In this document: one piece after another, positions 19,091 to 28,521 of the stretch
Position numbering within the stretch: position 1 is the first letter of the stretch
Layout of the letters: every line of letters begins with the position of its first letter
Assembly: GCF_000317435.1 (NCBI RefSeq)
Contig: NC_019751.1
Span: 4,092,001 to 4,156,000 of the forward strand
Source: Calothrix sp. PCC 6303
GTDB taxonomy: Bacteria; Cyanobacteriota; Cyanobacteriia; Cyanobacteriales; Nostocaceae
Length of the DNA stretch: 64,000 nt
Reading direction: 5' to 3'
Program-made: the position numbers and the translations under genes
Notes under the pieces: generated by a model
Told to the model about the DNA's origin: nothing
The model's input: only the letters and a program-made list of their open reading frames with translations
Database searches by the model: none

Positions 19091-20125
19091 TTACTTGTCT
19101 TCGGCAAAGATATAGCGATACAACTCCCTGGGGTCGGGTTCGGGACTGCTTTCGGCAAATGTTACCGATTCTTCCACCTCTAGCTGAATCTTTTTATCGA
19201 TTGCTTTGAGTTCTTCGGCTGTTGCCAAGTTCATGTCTACTAATTGACCTGCCAATTTTTTGATGGGGTCACGGGCAAGCCAAAATTCTTTCTCTTCCTT
19301 GCTGCGTAACTCGTCGGGGTCAGCTAAGGAATGTCCTCGGAAGCGGTAAGTTAATGCTTCGATGAGGGTGGGACCTTCCCCGGCACGGGCACGACGGACG
19401 GCTTCTTTGGCGGTGGTATAGACTGCCAAAACATCCATCCCATCAACTTCTACTCCAGGCATATTAAATACACTGGCTTTTTTGTAGATTTTGGGGTCAG
19501 ATGTGGCGCGTTCATGTGCCATTCCAATTGCCCATTTGTTGTTTTCTACAACGAAGAGGATGGGCAAATTCCATAATGCTGCCATATTCAATGTTTCAAA
19601 AAATTGACCATTGTTACAGGCACCATCACCGAAAAAGCAAGCAGTGACTTGATCCGCGCTGGTATCACCCATTACTTCTTTGCGATACTTACTTTGAAAT
19701 GCAGCACCTGCTGCTACGGGAATACCTTCGGCAATGAACGCATATCCACCGAGCATTCGATGTTCGGCAGAGAACATGTGCATCGAACCACCGCGCCCCT
19801 TACTGCAACCTGTGGCTTTGCCAAATAGTTCTGCCATGACTTCGTTGGCTGGAACTCCAGCGCTGAGGGCATGAACGTGGTCACGATAGGTGCTGGAAAC
19901 GTAATCTTCTCCGGGTCGCATTGCCTTAATTACGCCACTGGAGACGGCTTCTTGACCATTGTAGAGGTGGACAAAGCCGAACATTTTACCGCGATAGTAC
20001 ATTTCAGCGCATTTGTCTTCAAACATGCGTCCTAGTACCATATCGCTGTACAGGAGCAAACCTTCTTGTTTGGTGATTTGCGCGATCGCTGGATCGAATT
20101 GAGGTAAGGTGCGTTCTTGAACCAT
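19091..20125 (-). CDS. pdhA: Pyruvate dehydrogenase E1 component, alpha subunit
   Basis: E1 alpha, together with E1 beta, decarboxylates pyruvate using thiamine diphosphate and passes the acetyl group to E2. The 344 aa chain has the thiamine-binding motif from [12 protein letters not shown] to ENNKW, the phosphorylation-loop-like [15 protein letters not shown], and GRGGSMHMF. It starts at the ATG at 20125. As is common in cyanobacteria the gene is separate from pdhB. A 776 bp spacer lies upstream. Confidence 0.96.
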   Translation of the reverse strand: MVQERTLPQFDPAIAQITKQEGLLLYSDMVLGRMFEDKCAEMYYRGKMFGFVHLYNGQEAVSSGVIKAMRPGEDYVSSTYRDHVHALSAGVPANEVMAELFGKATGCSKGRGGSMHMFSAEHRMLGGYAFIAEGIPVAAGAAFQSKYRKEVMGDTSADQVTACFFGDGACNNGQFFETLNMAALWNLPILFVVENNKWAIGMAHERATSDPKIYKKASVFNMPGVEVDGMDVLAVYTTAKEAVRRARAGEGPTLIEALTYRFRGHSLADPDELRSKEEKEFWLARDPIKKLAGQLVDMNLATAEELKAIDKKIQLEVEESVTFAESSPEPDPRELYRYIFAEDK

Positions 20126-20901
20126 TATTTTTTTAGTATCCCCGTAGTAACACTCAAAGTTACTTGCTTTCCTTGATTTTTCTTTGGCTTAGTAGGCACC
20201 GATATGGTCAACCTAGCAGGTTATTAACTTGCTTTAATAGCATATCTACTACAAGGGATGATTCCACCTGTGGCAATAGACTATCAATTAGGATAGCTTG
20301 CTTTCTGCATACCCATTAACAATTTAGCGGATTGTGTTCACCAATTCACCGCTTGCAGGAATCTTGATCAAAAAAATGTCCCAAATGCCCACGGCAACGG
20401 CGATAATGTACTTTAACCCTATTCATGAAAAATCACTATGTCTATTGATGTAGCGATCGCGCTTTTAATGGGAGCTTTCTTGGTTCAAAGCCCTCAGGCT
20501 GAAGCCTCGTGCTAATGGGAGTTGTGTCTACACCGTAGGCTTTTCAAGGGAGGCTAGGGGCAGGCTGTAAACTTTGATATGATTTTCACGCTTTTGATTC
20601 ATACAACTTTTGTGTCATCGACTGGTTCCTAGGCTCTGCCTGGGAACCCAAGCCAGAGGCTCTGCCTCTTGCCCAGAGTGGAGGCAGAGCCTCCAACTCT
20701 GTATTCCTTGCCGGAAACAAGGAACAAGTTATTTCACAGATATTGTATGAACTTTTAGCTCAAAAAAAGTACAGAGTCAAGAGCCTAGGCTAGGGGAGAT
20801 CTCTAAGTGCCTAAAATCACTCCTAAATACTTTTCAAACAACCTCTTAGGAAGACGCAAGTTACGCAATGACAAAACTCCACTTTTCACGATGGATAAGG
20901 T
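20126..20901. other. 776 bp spacer with palindromic repeats
   Basis: Between pepN and pdhA there is no coding-like frame. A dense group of palindromes lies at 20622-20703 (separate entry), and a small one (AGGCTGAAGCCT) lies near 20498. The pdhA promoter must be in the right part of pdhA's upstream side, at about 20130-20300. Nothing else was recognised. Confidence 0.5.
20622..20703. repeat. Cluster of interspersed palindromes (GAGGCAGAGCCTC type)
   Basis: GGTTCCTAGGC pairs with GCCTGGGAACC across a 3-base loop. Directly after it GAGGCTCTGCCTC and GGAGGCAGAGCCTCC can fold on themselves or with each other. These are typical of dispersed cyanobacterial palindromes and lack coding capacity. Confidence 0.75.
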
Positions 20902-23457
20902 TTAAGAATCGACTTTGCTGTTTTTGGCTTCTAGGTTTTCTAACCGACTGCGTAATTCTTGGTTTTGTTTTTTGAGTTGATCAAATTCTTCCCGTAACTG
21001 CTTTAATGCACTATCAGAACCAATGTTTTTCTGAATGTTGTTGATTTCTTCTTCCGCAATCCGCCTAACTCGTTCGTGGCTGGTTTGTTGTGATAGGCTT
21101 TGTAAGATGCCGATGGCTTTGGAGGTTTCCATTTGTCCGAGGGCAATTACTACAGAAATTTGAGTGAGGAAGAAGCTTTCTTTGGCAAGTTCTGCTAACT
21201 TTTCTAAAATGCGTTCGATACTGGTATTATTTTGACCTGTGGAAATTTTACCGAGGGAACGAATCGCGGTTAAACGTAGTGGTTGGGGGGTTCCTGACTT
21301 CGTGTATTCCAGGATGAGATCTAATGCTGCTTCCGAAGTCTTGAGTTCTGCTAATCCAGCGATCGCACCACTGCGGAAAACCTCATTCCAACCAGCTTTT
21401 TCTTCTAAGACTGATTTTAACAGTTTGATGGCTTTTTCTTCTTTGGATTTTTCTTCGTTAATTGCTGCTGTGACTGCACCAATTGCCCGACATGCTGCTG
21501 CTTCTACATAATAGCTAGCGTCGCCTGTTTGAATGATTTGTTTTAGTGCTTTGTAACTGTCGATGGTTTTGATTTTTGCTAAGGATTCCACTACAGAACG
21601 TCGCACGTATGGACTTTCATCTGTTAAACCAATTATCAAGGCATCAAAGCTTTGATCTAATTTTACTTTGGCTATTTGCTTGGCTACCTCTACCCTGACA
21701 CCCCAAAATAAATCTTTCTGTAATGCCCATGATAATGCCTTGAGTGCCTCTAAACCACCTTTTTTCGCTAAAGCAGAGGCGGCATGAATTCGGGAGATGG
21801 GGTCAGGATCTAACTCTAATTGGGCTTTGAGTTCTGGTACCGGATATTCGAGTTTTACGGTTTTTAGGAAGTTGTTTCCTACGTCAAAGCTGATAAATGG
21901 GGGTTTTTCCTCAAGGGGAAAGTAGAAGGTTTGTTCTTTTTCGTGAATCCGCACCGTAAAGACTTTTTCATTGCCAAAACCGATGGGCATCCGTAAGTCG
22001 AATAAATCTTCTTGGGTTTGTTTAACTGTGACTTTGGCTAAGTTTGCCTCCCCATCCCAGGAGTAGGCAACATTAAATTCGGGATGTCCACCACGGTACA
22101 CATATTGATCAAATAAAAATGTCAGATTGCGTCCGGTGGTTTTTTCTATTGCCCTTAATAAGTCTATAGTTTCAACGGTTTTGTGGGCATTTTCCTGAAC
22201 AAAGGTTTGAATTGCTTGCCAAAATAAATCTTCTCCCAATTCCACCCGCAGCATATGATAGACACAGGCACCTTTTTCGTAGATGTGACGATCATAAAGT
22301 TCGATTGCTTGACGGTAAACATGTGTCACCATGGGGCGACGGTAACGTTCGGCATCTTCAGCTAAGTAACTTCGGGCATCTTGGAGACGGTAATAGGCTG
22401 CTTCTTCACTACCATATTCCTTTTCCGTCCACATGGTTTCCGAATATGTTGCCATCCCTTCCTTGATCCAAGCATGAGACCAATGTTTTATAACAACTAA
22501 ATCACCAAACCATTGATGTGCAAGTTCGTGAACTACTAAGCTTTCTGTGTTGCGGTTGTCAATTGCGGCTTTTTCATCTAGCAAACACCTATCTGTTAGC
22601 ACCGTGGTGGAAGTGTTTTCCATCCCCCCAAAGATAAAATCATCCACGCAGACTTGAGCATATTTAGGAAAAGGGTAAATATAGCCGTATTTTTGGCTGA
22701 GAAACTCCATCATCTGGGGAGTTTTGCCCATACTGCGTTTCGCGTTTTCCTCCCGTCCCTTTTCTACGTAGTAGGTGACAGCTTTGCCATTCCATTCATC
22801 CCGAATTTCGGCAAAGTCACCTACAGTTAATGTCATCAAGTAGGTGGGGTGAATCTCTTTTTGGAACCAGTGGTAAATTTGTTCTTTCCCTTGTGTTTCC
22901 GTGGCAATCAACTCACCATTAGAAATTGCCATGAAACCCTTGGGAACTTTGACACGGATTTCACTGGTGGATAATTGTCCCGGATAATCGAAACATGGGA
23001 ACCAAAAACGGGAATCTTCGTCTTCTCCCTGTGTCCAAACTTGAGTAGGTTTGTTGGGGTAATGTTTTTCTGGTTGAATAAAATAAATACCGCGTTGTGG
23101 ACTTTGGCAAGAATAAGCGATCGCTATTTTTATCTGTTGGTTAATTTCCGTGGGTACAGTCAGCTTAATCTGTAGCTGTTCTCCATCATAATCAAAGCTT
23201 TGGGCAACACCATCAACATCCACAGATGTAATATTCAAGTTCACCGCATCTAGGGTTAAACTACTGATGCGATCGCGTATCGGCTTCAATGTAACAGTAC
23301 AAGTACCCTGGTAACTTTGATTGCCTATATCTAAACTAATATCAAGAAATATATGCTCAACCTGTCCAGGACGATCAGGGTTATAGTGGGGCTTAGATCC
23401 TGGTAACTCAAATGACTTATGACGCTTATTTTCGGAATCGAAATAGGATTGCAACAT
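20902..23457 (-). CDS. M1 family aminopeptidase with HEAT repeats
   Basis: This zinc metallopeptidase removes N-terminal residues from peptides. The gluzincin signature HELAHQW is near residue 311, with the third ligand in KEGMATYSE 19 residues on; the substrate-binding motif is GGMEN near 275. The catalytic part spans about 20-450, a beta domain follows, and from about 560 to 800 there are HEAT-like repeats (LEALKALSWAL, VRVEVAKQIAKV, YVRRSVVESLAKI). The C-terminus (about 815-850) is a leucine-rich coiled coil. The HEAT and coiled-coil tail is longer than in minimal M1 enzymes and may bind partners. I take the ATG at 23457; a GTG two codons earlier is possible. Confidence 0.93.
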   Translation of the reverse strand: MLQSYFDSENKRHKSFELPGSKPHYNPDRPGQVEHIFLDISLDIGNQSYQGTCTVTLKPIRDRISSLTLDAVNLNITSVDVDGVAQSFDYDGEQLQIKLTVPTEINQQIKIAIAYSCQSPQRGIYFIQPEKHYPNKPTQVWTQGEDEDSRFWFPCFDYPGQLSTSEIRVKVPKGFMAISNGELIATETQGKEQIYHWFQKEIHPTYLMTLTVGDFAEIRDEWNGKAVTYYVEKGREENAKRSMGKTPQMMEFLSQKYGYIYPFPKYAQVCVDDFIFGGMENTSTTVLTDRCLLDEKAAIDNRNTESLVVHELAHQWFGDLVVIKHWSHAWIKEGMATYSETMWTEKEYGSEEAAYYRLQDARSYLAEDAERYRRPMVTHVYRQAIELYDRHIYEKGACVYHMLRVELGEDLFWQAIQTFVQENAHKTVETIDLLRAIEKTTGRNLTFLFDQYVYRGGHPEFNVAYSWDGEANLAKVTVKQTQEDLFDLRMPIGFGNEKVFTVRIHEKEQTFYFPLEEKPPFISFDVGNNFLKTVKLEYPVPELKAQLELDPDPISRIHAASALAKKGGLEALKALSWALQKDLFWGVRVEVAKQIAKVKLDQSFDALIIGLTDESPYVRRSVVESLAKIKTIDSYKALKQIIQTGDASYYVEAAACRAIGAVTAAINEEKSKEEKAIKLLKSVLEEKAGWNEVFRSGAIAGLAELKTSEAALDLILEYTKSGTPQPLRLTAIRSLGKISTGQNNTSIERILEKLAELAKESFFLTQISVVIALGQMETSKAIGILQSLSQQTSHERVRRIAEEEINNIQKNIGSDSALKQLREEFDQLKKQNQELRSRLENLEAKNSKVDS

Positions 23458-23765
23458 TGACACTCAATAACCTTAATTATCCTGAAACTCTATATTAAAT
23501 CAGTCAACAGTGGACATCCAAGTTATTAGGACTAAAAACCGCCTAAACTAATTTTTTCACAAAAATCATATACATTTACGGATTTATTCCTAAAGATGTT
23601 GAAGTAGTCCTAGGAACTACTTTTTTCAATAACTAGTGTGTAATATTACTCATGTTATCAGTAATTTTTCATGAAATAATCTACTAAAAATATAGATCCG
23701 CGAAGTCTACAATGACGGTTTCAGTAATGCAGACGACAATTTAAACAAAGTGAGGAGTGATTCAC
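23458..23765. other. Divergent spacer between the M1 peptidase and DUF3352 genes
   Basis: This is AT-rich, about 300 bp, with no open frame of note. Promoters for both flanking genes are expected here. GAGGAG at 23752-23757 is the ribosome site of the right-hand gene. Confidence 0.5.
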
Positions 23766-25442
23766 ATGGCTGAAAATAAGAATAACTTAAAATTTTTAAT
23801 ACCTGCTGTTGGTGGGGCAGTTTTGGTAGTAGGGGGTTTCGCAGCATACAATTTACTGCTACGTGGACCCTCTGGTGATGTTTCTGGTGCCATCGGCAGT
23901 GCTAAAGTAATTCCCGATGATGCCATCGCGGCAGCATATATTACCACCGATCCCCAAGCTTGGGCAAAATTCCAGGAATTTGGCACTCCCGAAGCTCAAA
24001 AGCTGTTGGCTAAGAGTTTGGATGAAATGAATAAGAGTATAGCCAAGGAAGGTACAATTTCCTACGATAAAGACATCAAACCCTGGATTGGGGGTGTGAT
24101 GGTGGGATTTTTACCACCAGGTAATGTTAAATCTGTCCAAAACCCTCCTAAAGCGACTTCTGAACCTAATCCTTTAGTTGTGCTAGGAATCAAAGACAAA
24201 TTAGCAGCTTTAGAATTCAGTAAAAAGTTAAAGTCACAAAAAGACGTTCAAGCTAAAGAAACTGACTACAAAGGCGAAAAAATCACCGAATTTGCCGCAA
24301 GTGGGAAGCCGATGTATATGGCAGTTCTGAGTAATAATACTTATATTGCCCTTTCCCAAGACAAACGTGCAGTTGAGCAATCCATTGATACAGTTAAAGG
24401 AGAACCCTCCTTCGCTAGTAAAAAAGGTGCAACTGAACTTTTATCAAAGGGAACCGAACTCAAAAACACCCTAGCGCAAGTTTATCTCCCTGATTACGCA
24501 GGTTTGGTAGAAAATACAATTAAAGGTAATCCCCAGGCTAGCACACTACCCCCGCAAGCATTAGAGCAAATTAAAGCAGTTAAATCCATGGTTGCAGGTG
24601 TGGGAATCGATGATGCTGGTATCCGGATGAAGGCTGTAGCCAATACAGATCCCAGCTTAATTAAATATCAGTATGAAAATAGTCAGTCAAAAGTAGTTAA
24701 TCAGTTTCCCGCAGAAACCTTTGCTTTTGTCAGTGGGCAAGGAATTAGTAAAGCTTGGACAGCATTTACCGAACAGGCAAAAAATTACCCTGAACTTAAC
24801 CAAGGAATCCAACAAGCGCGGACACAATTACAACAACAAGCTAAACTAGACCTAGATAAAGAAGTCTTTGGTTGGATGGATGGAGAATTTGCACTAGGTG
24901 CAATCCCCTCAAATCAAGGCTTACTAGCAAGCACTGGCTTTGGTGGTGCGTTAGTATTTCACACAAGCGATCGCAAAACTGCCGAAAGTACCCTAGGAAA
25001 ACTCGACAGCCTGCTCAAAGCACAAAATATTCAAGTTGCCAAGCGTAAAGTAGGTGATAAAGATATTACCGAATGGCAAGTTCCCCAACAAGGTGCTATA
25101 GCTGGACACGGTTGGTTAGATAAAGATACCTTATTTGTTGCTTTAGGCGGTCCAATTACAGATACTATTGTTGCAAACAAAGGTAAAACCCTAGATAGTA
25201 GTGATTCCTTCAAAAGCATTACCGGATCACTACAAAAACCCAACGGTGGCTATTTTTACTTAGATATGGATCAAACCATGACAATAGCTAACCGTCTAGG
25301 AGGAGTAAGTAAATCCATGCCTCCCGAAACTGCCGCTGTCATCAATTCAATTCGTGGAATCGGCATGACAGCAAATAGTTCCGATAAATCCACTAGCCAA
25401 ATGGAAGTTTTACTGTCCCTGAAACCCAAATCAGCAAAATAG
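23766..25442 (+). CDS. DUF3352 domain-containing protein
   Basis: This 558 aa protein of a cyanobacterial family has unknown function. One N-terminal membrane anchor (FLIPAVGGAVLVVGGFAAY, about residues 9-30) is followed by a large domain probably outside the cytoplasmic membrane, with repeated patterns of the type FASKKGATELLSKG and KTAESTLGKLDSLLK. I prefer the ATG at 23766 because GAGGAG lies 8 nt upstream; the GTG at 23757 would overlap that site. A terminator follows. Confidence 0.85.
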   Translation: MAENKNNLKFLIPAVGGAVLVVGGFAAYNLLLRGPSGDVSGAIGSAKVIPDDAIAAAYITTDPQAWAKFQEFGTPEAQKLLAKSLDEMNKSIAKEGTISYDKDIKPWIGGVMVGFLPPGNVKSVQNPPKATSEPNPLVVLGIKDKLAALEFSKKLKSQKDVQAKETDYKGEKITEFAASGKPMYMAVLSNNTYIALSQDKRAVEQSIDTVKGEPSFASKKGATELLSKGTELKNTLAQVYLPDYAGLVENTIKGNPQASTLPPQALEQIKAVKSMVAGVGIDDAGIRMKAVANTDPSLIKYQYENSQSKVVNQFPAETFAFVSGQGISKAWTAFTEQAKNYPELNQGIQQARTQLQQQAKLDLDKEVFGWMDGEFALGAIPSNQGLLASTGFGGALVFHTSDRKTAESTLGKLDSLLKAQNIQVAKRKVGDKDITEWQVPQQGAIAGHGWLDKDTLFVALGGPITDTIVANKGKTLDSSDSFKSITGSLQKPNGGYFYLDMDQTMTIANRLGGVSKSMPPETAAVINSIRGIGMTANSSDKSTSQMEVLLSLKPKSAK

Positions 25443-25463
25443 ATATTACACAAACCCCCGTAG

Positions 25464-25487
25464 AGACGCGATGTATCGCGTCTTTTT
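25464..25487 (+). terminator. Terminator of the DUF3352 gene (GTAGAGACG-type)
   Basis: AGACGCGAT (25464-25472) and ATCGCGTCT (25475-25483) form a 9 bp stem with a 2 nt gap, followed by TTTT. It belongs to the GTAGAGACG palindrome family seen across the window. Confidence 0.8.
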
Positions 25488-25504
25488 GTGTTTTTATGCT
25501 TTTG

Positions 25505-25664
25505 TAATTAGGGCTTGCTGAATAACTATAAAACGTTTATTTATCAACACTTTCGGGATTTTTTCTCTGGCTAAAGTGCAAGGAAATAAGGGTAAAACTG
25601 TTCCCTGTTGCCTATTCCCTGTTCCCTGCCCTCACTAGAAGACTTTTACAGCAAGCCCTAATTA
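25505..25664. mobile_element. MITE-like element with perfect 16 bp terminal inverted repeats
   Basis: TAATTAGGGCTTGCTG at 25505-25520 is the exact inverse of 25649-25664. The 160 bp element has no coding capacity and contains a TTCCCTG-type short repeat run (about 25598-25632). A partial second copy lies at 16110-16168. It is probably mobilised in trans by an IS that shares its ends; none is in this window. Confidence 0.8.
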
Positions 25665-25682
25665 GCTAATCAGGTAACTTAG

Positions 25683-26303
25683 TTACTGCATCAACCCAAA
25701 TGTTCCACTATCAAACAAAATATAAATTCCCAAACCAATTAAAACTAGTGGCGTTAATATCTGCCCATAGCGGCTAAAAACACTACCCACAAATCGATAA
25801 CGAGTTAAATAATATCCCAAACCACACCAAATACCCACCATCACATAAAAAACAGCAAGTGTGATCACAAGTTTTTGCCAATTACTGCTGGCAAACAAAG
25901 ACAAATAGATACTAATATTATCAGCCCCATTCGCCACCGTCACAGCAGCAACTGTATAAACTTGAGGATTAATTAAATTGCCAAAAAAGTTTATTTTACT
26001 ATTAACATTTTCATTAACTAATTGAATTTCTTCCTCTTCATTATCTTCCTTAAATAACTTATAAATTCCCATAATAATTGGTAAAAATCCTAATAAACCA
26101 ATAATCGGGCGTTTAATTACTAAGCCACCAAAAAAACCCGGTAAACTAGCAATAACTAATATTGTGAACCCTAAATATTGACCAATAACAATGTGCTGCT
26201 TCCGAGTGCGGGAATCCTCCCGAGCAAAAAACAATATCAAGACCATAATATCATCGAGATTCGTCCCGATAAATGCGGTGATGGCACTGGCTAATGCATC
26301 CAT
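25683..26303 (-). CDS. CadD-family cadmium resistance transporter
   Basis: This 206 aa membrane protein has five to six hydrophobic helices. The N-terminal block AITAFIGTNLDDIMVLILFF and the later VTVANGADNISIYLSLF are typical of the CadD family (LysE-like superfamily), whose members export Cd2+ or other cations. An acidic cytoplasmic loop (KEDNEEEEIQ) sits in the middle. The ATG at 26303 is chosen over a TTG four codons earlier. Substrate is inferred from the family only. Confidence 0.8.
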   Translation of the reverse strand: MDALASAITAFIGTNLDDIMVLILFFAREDSRTRKQHIVIGQYLGFTILVIASLPGFFGGLVIKRPIIGLLGFLPIIMGIYKLFKEDNEEEEIQLVNENVNSKINFFGNLINPQVYTVAAVTVANGADNISIYLSLFASSNWQKLVITLAVFYVMVGIWCGLGYYLTRYRFVGSVFSRYGQILTPLVLIGLGIYILFDSGTFGLMQ

Positions 26304-26533
26304 ATAAAACGTCAAGTTAAAGACAAAAAATCATACCACTTCTAATTCAACACCATTCCCATAGATATTCCCTAGTGCTTAAGTTGTCTCTTTCCCTTCT
26401 TTAAGTGTGACACTTTATAGTACGGAATACTTAGCTATTTCATAGATACCACACTATCCTAAGATGTTATTCCATTGCCTTGAAAAATAAGGGGTCATCA
26501 AAACTCGTACAGTCGCAATGGAGACATCAGAAA

Positions 26534-27283
26534 ATGATTACAAGTCGAAAATTTCTAGCAAGTCTGGTGTTTCTCGGTTTTGTAGGGATTGAAATTCCTT
26601 ATCTGGCTTCAACCCAAGTTCAAGCACAAAGTTCTGCACAGTCGGCAGTAGGTAATGCAGTTGCCTTTTCTTGTAATGATACAGAAGCAACAATTAAAAA
26701 TAAACGCGCCAAGGGAATCACCTTTGGGACAAAAAGCATCTACATTGGTTATCGACAAGTAACTTCCAAGAACAAAAATCCAATCCTTATTAGCTTTCAA
26801 AATTCAGTTCGTCAGTGGTGCAGAGAAGACTATGAAGTAACTGGCGATGATGGCACAGGTTACGGTTTAATTTGGGATGGTGCTAACAACCTCTATGGTG
26901 TATTTAGTGCCACAGGAACTCAGGGAACACCAAGTCAAGATTTTCGGCGCTTTGCCACTTTTGGTTGGTTGCCTACCTACGGCAGCGGTGGAGGTCCTAA
27001 AGTTTCGATTATTGCCAAAATCGATCCTGCCAATGGTAATGTCAGCCATGCTACTTTTGTCACAGCTTTACTTTCCACTGGTAAGAGTAATTCTCTCACC
27101 GTTGAGAATCTCAAATTGACGGGAGGTGCCTTAACTGTTGAAAGTAAATCTTGGTCTTCTCCACGTCGTGCAGACAAATCTAGGATGACTTGTTCAGGAT
27201 CATCTCCATTTCGTTACACCATAACTTTTACGTCCTTACTAAATTTTGTGACTAGTGTAAGTGCTGATAGTAGGTGTCGTTAA
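26534..27283 (+). CDS. Secreted protein of unknown function
   Basis: This 249 aa protein starts at the ATG at 26534 with a signal peptide (FLASLVFLGFVGIEIPYLAS, cleavage probably after VQAQ). An upstream TTG at 26480 would add 18 polar residues in front and spoil the signal. The mature part contains four cysteines (FSCND, QWCRED, MTCSG, DSRCR), which suggests disulfide bonds, and Gly-rich segments. I do not recognise the family. A GTAGAGACG-type hairpin (27304-27324) follows the stop. Confidence 0.7.
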   Translation: MITSRKFLASLVFLGFVGIEIPYLASTQVQAQSSAQSAVGNAVAFSCNDTEATIKNKRAKGITFGTKSIYIGYRQVTSKNKNPILISFQNSVRQWCREDYEVTGDDGTGYGLIWDGANNLYGVFSATGTQGTPSQDFRRFATFGWLPTYGSGGGPKVSIIAKIDPANGNVSHATFVTALLSTGKSNSLTVENLKLTGGALTVESKSWSSPRRADKSRMTCSGSSPFRYTITFTSLLNFVTSVSADSRCR

Positions 27284-27303
27284 ATTCAATAAATTGCTTG
27301 TAG

Positions 27304-27324
27304 AGACGTTCCGGTGGAACGTCT
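27304..27324 (+). terminator. Hairpin after the secreted-protein gene
   Basis: AGACGTTCC (27304-27312) pairs with GGAACGTCT (27316-27324) over a GGT loop, followed by only two further T. It is a member of the GTAGAGACG family and a weak terminator at best. Confidence 0.55.
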
Positions 27325-27356
27325 TTCCACATTCCATGATATTTCAAGAAAATGCA

Positions 27357-28241
27357 CTAAATTGGAGTCAACCAATAAGTAACACCTCTAACTAGTTTCT
27401 TTCTCAAACCAAATTCCGGTAATTTTGCTTCCGCAACTCCGACATAAGTCCAATGCGGTGTGTCATTCTCCACAGTTTGAAACCAACCATGTTCATTTAA
27501 AGCCCGTCTTTGCGACTGCTTTGATACCCTTAAATCAATTGCTAATCCCCAAAGATGCTGTGAAGAACCAGGTGGTGCAACTACCGCTAAAATGCGAGTT
27601 TCTTTACCCTGTCTTACCAATTCTAAAGTTCTATCATTCGCATATTTACGCCAAAATCTTAAAGTTGTTTGGTAAGTGCGAGTACAATCACCTCCGCCAT
27701 TTCCCGATTTGAGAGGGATTCGCACTTGTTGATTTGCAGCATTAAATGCATCTGCTGCACTTTTTTGGAGGACACAAGCATTTCCACTATTTACCTTCCC
27801 TTTAATTAAAGTACTTTGGAATGCTTGAGTTTCTTGAGCATTAGAAAAAATAACTTTTCCAGGCAAATTAACTTGATTATTACTATTTATAAATGGTGAG
27901 CCATATTGACGTAATAGAATATATTCAAATGTCTGAGGAATAGGTACTGGAGATAACCTTGGTGTTACAGCAGATAAAAAACGTTCTTGAGGAGGTAAAA
28001 TCCGGTTTTGAGTTATGACTGGAGAACTGGAAATGGAAGGCAGGCAATTATGATTTTTGGTATATGTTTGATTAATAGAATCGGAAGTGTCACAGTTATC
28101 CGAAACTTCGACGCTTTCAGTTATTGAAAGATTAGCAGCATTATTTACTGTCGCCACAGAAAAAATAATCAAGCTAAAAATCGTAACAAAGCAGAAAAAT
28201 AGAATTCTTTTCCAGAGCTTTTGACTTAATTTCACTATCAT
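27357..28241 (-). CDS. M15 family D-alanyl-D-alanine carboxypeptidase-like protein
   Basis: This 294 aa protein has an N-terminal membrane anchor or signal (ILFFCFVTIFSLIIFSVA, about residues 13-30) followed by a Ser/Pro-rich linker and the M15 (VanY-like) zinc peptidase domain. The zinc-site motifs SQHLWGLAIDL (near 230) and PHWTYVG (near 262) provide the His, Asp and His ligands. Such enzymes trim peptidoglycan stem peptides in the periplasm. Two cysteines in the domain (NACVLQ, GDCTRT) may form a disulfide. It converges on the secreted-protein gene. Confidence 0.87.
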   Translation of the reverse strand: MIVKLSQKLWKRILFFCFVTIFSLIIFSVATVNNAANLSITESVEVSDNCDTSDSINQTYTKNHNCLPSISSSPVITQNRILPPQERFLSAVTPRLSPVPIPQTFEYILLRQYGSPFINSNNQVNLPGKVIFSNAQETQAFQSTLIKGKVNSGNACVLQKSAADAFNAANQQVRIPLKSGNGGGDCTRTYQTTLRFWRKYANDRTLELVRQGKETRILAVVAPPGSSQHLWGLAIDLRVSKQSQRRALNEHGWFQTVENDTPHWTYVGVAEAKLPEFGLRKKLVRGVTYWLTPI

Positions 28242-28521
28242 TTATGAATGAACTAAAATAATATATTATATTTCAATAATATTTTTCAATGGGATAGTAA
28301 CCTTAACATTGAATTAACTCTCAATCTCACAAATTTAAGTCTTAGATAGACACATAGCAGATGTTTTTCGTGATGTGGGTCATTTGCAGACCTAACATGT
28401 ACTGCCTCCCTCTGAATCTTTTTGGCTACTGTTTGCTTTCCGGAACTCCTCTTTAGCTACTTTTTCCGCTAATATATTAGCTAATGTTGACAATATCTTC
28501 CCAGCTTGCTGTTAGTTAAGT

